Position numbers and translations under genes: made by a program
DNA from: Gyromitra esculenta
Taxonomy: Eukaryota > Ascomycota > Pezizomycetes > Pezizales > Discinaceae
Direction of reading: 5' to 3'
DNA length: 64,000 nucleotides
Assembly: GCA_038503075.1 (NCBI GenBank)
Contig: JBCAML010000003.1
Location: 1,116,001 to 1,180,000, forward strand
Notes under the pieces: generated by a model
Database searches by the model: none
Seen by the model: the letters and a program-made list of their open reading frames with translations, nothing else
What the model was told of the DNA's origin: nothing
Part shown: positions 62,331 through 64,000 of the stretch, one piece after another
Numbering within the stretch: the first letter of the stretch is position 1
How the letters are laid out: every line of letters begins with the position of its first letter

Positions 62331-64000
62331 TGAAAAAAATTGATAGAGCGACTGAAGGGTTTTTATGATTCCAATGGGGGTCCTGGCGGAACCGTGAATA
62401 TGATTTTGGATGAAATATCCGGCTACTTGCAGAAATGCTTCCCCCCTGTAGCTATGATGGAGAATGATGATGGGAAAGGGTTATTAAACTCCTTAACAAC
62501 CAAGAGATTTGGCTTCTGGTATGCTTTGAAGATGAAAGTCCAGATAAATGTCGGAGAAACAGACGAATGCCTATAAACGTCCACTAGGCAAAAGCTATCG
62601 CGTGTGGTGCGTAGGTGCGTAGGTGCGCACGGGTGCAGCATCGCTTGGGACGTGTATGCCTAAGGGTCAAGAGTCATCTTCCAGTATCAGCACGTAACCG
62701 AAGTTAAAGTGTAGAATTAGCGGCATGAGAAATATCGCTTAGGTCTCTGATATTGCCCTTTCGCTTTAGGGACAGCTGGAGGGTCACTGACCGTCGCTAG
62801 AAACAGAGGTTGCGTACACGGTACCGCACTCCGATTCCACAATGTCTTTAATTTCACGTTATCTAAATAATTCCTATACTTATTCAATGACTTTCTTACT
62901 CACTAAGTAATCCATTAAACTGCAACTTATTAGACATGACCGACCGTACTCTACTAATACCGCATAAATTTAAGAATCTTACTCGTGATCGAGGCTCGCT
63001 AACTTCATGTATGACATGCCAGAAATTTTCTTGACTCAAGATACCGCTTGACTCTAGGAACACCAACTAAATGACCCGGCCATACAAAATCGCCATGCTT
63101 TTTGATCACCGCTAACAACGACGAAGTCATTTACCATCTACACCTAGAAGATAAATAAAAAGAAAGATTGAGGAGATGTTTGAACTCCCAACCTGCCAAG
63201 TGATCGCATTTTTGCACAACCAGTAGGCCATCCAGAAGATTTATAGATTCTCTGAATCTCTGAATCTAATAGATTCGACTATTTCGATATCTTCAGGCTC
63301 AGAGTTAAAGACTTAGCAGATATCGAACATAAAACCACAAAAAAAAGAGTCTCTAGGAAGCAATTTTCTCCTATTAATTGCACATTCCTATCACTTGTTT
63401 CCCTTCTATAAGCTAGAATATATTCAGGCCTAAACGATTGGATCATTTAGCTAGGACCATTTAATAAAGAGCCGTTTATCCTTGCCCCCTAGAATTGAAC
63501 ACTTATACAGTCAAACATATTTGTATACGATGCTTCATTGCTCTATAACACTCTCTTCCAGACAGCCTGAAGATCCCTGGAAAATACCCAAGTCAAGAAG
63601 ATTTTGAACGCGCATACTAGAGAGAGAGATGCAGTACATATCACTCCGAATCGTTACGTGTAATTGTAACTACATGTATTTGCCCTGTAAATTCCATAAA
63701 ACACGGATGTATAAAAGATATGGGCCACCCTGTGATTGGATTATAAATTTTCGATCTCTTAAAGATTTAATCGACCCTGAAGCCTGGGCTTAAGCTTGAG
63801 CATGTCATACCTCGAAGCTGTCCTCCCAGACATCTCCACCACACCACACACAAAAGGACACAATGTTACTAAAATTGGGTTTCCCAAGTTCTCAAAGAAC
63901 ACACCCTCATATTCATCTAGCTACTAACCAAAAAAACCCCACATATATATATATGCTCTGACTCGTATTGAATCACTTTGCATGCTCGCTCTCTTCTACA
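62331..64000. other. AT-rich terminal stretch
   Basis: No gene is supported. It includes a tRNA-like relic at 63168-63236, one TACATGTA at 63671-63678, and a short GTGCGTAG tandem near 62605-62622. Confidence 0.5.
63168..63236 (-). other. tRNA-like relic (possible SINE head)
   Basis: On the minus strand TGGCCTACTGG fits box A and GAGTTCAAACATC resembles box B about 40 nt later, close to true tRNA spacing. A T-rich tail follows. No acceptor stem closes, so a functional tRNA is unlikely. Confidence 0.35.

Overview
The window looks like nuclear DNA of a filamentous ascomycete (Pezizomycotina; a Pezizomycetes-type genome is my weaker guess). The evidence is genes split by many 45-117 nt introns with clear donors, CTRAY branch points and AG acceptors, plus families typical of these fungi: a Zn2Cys6 regulator, a But2-domain secreted protein, a DUF7029/DUF7223-type cell-surface protein, a secreted quinoprotein-like propeller, DUF3433 and kelch proteins. 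No bacterial operons, rRNA genes or CRISPR arrays are visible. Exon boundaries were joined by hand from reading frame, splice signals and family knowledge, so each model is a proposal.

Layout. 0-7 kb is AT-rich and gene-poor, with one small secreted cysteine-rich protein on the minus strand built from a duplicated exon module (819-1300) and one short hypothetical membrane protein (4156-4521). 7.4-23.2 kb is a gene island: a six-exon Zn2Cys6 transcription factor, a large alpha/beta hydrolase on the minus strand, a six-exon WDR7/rabconnectin-3-beta-like WD40 protein, and a membrane-anchored monothiol glutaredoxin. 25.4-28.0 kb holds a 15-exon secreted quinoprotein-like beta-propeller with a GC-AG intron, and 29.8-30.5 kb a But2-domain secreted protein. 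30.5-39.8 kb is a gene-poor tract with a TA-flanked inverted-repeat element (MITE-like) and tRNA-like relics. 39.8-46.4 kb has a GPI-type surface protein and a 1231-residue F-box protein. 46.4-58.1 kb is again nearly empty: a second TA-flanked MITE-like element and a three-exon cytoplasmic-tail-like gene of unknown family. 58.1-62.3 kb carries two adjacent decayed minus-strand genes, a DUF3433 membrane protein and a kelch protein, with frameshifts and with stops that look like C-to-T/G-to-A transitions.

The genes do not form an evident pathway or biosynthetic cluster. The pattern is compartmental: well-preserved housekeeping and regulatory genes in GC-richer islands, separated by AT-rich tracts with small transposon derivatives, telomere-like boxes and genes decaying in a way that resembles repeat-induced point mutation. 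The features most worth following are the exon-duplicated cysteine-rich secreted protein, the paired DUF3433/kelch decay, the two MITE-like elements, and the unassigned gene at 52.6-53.3 kb.
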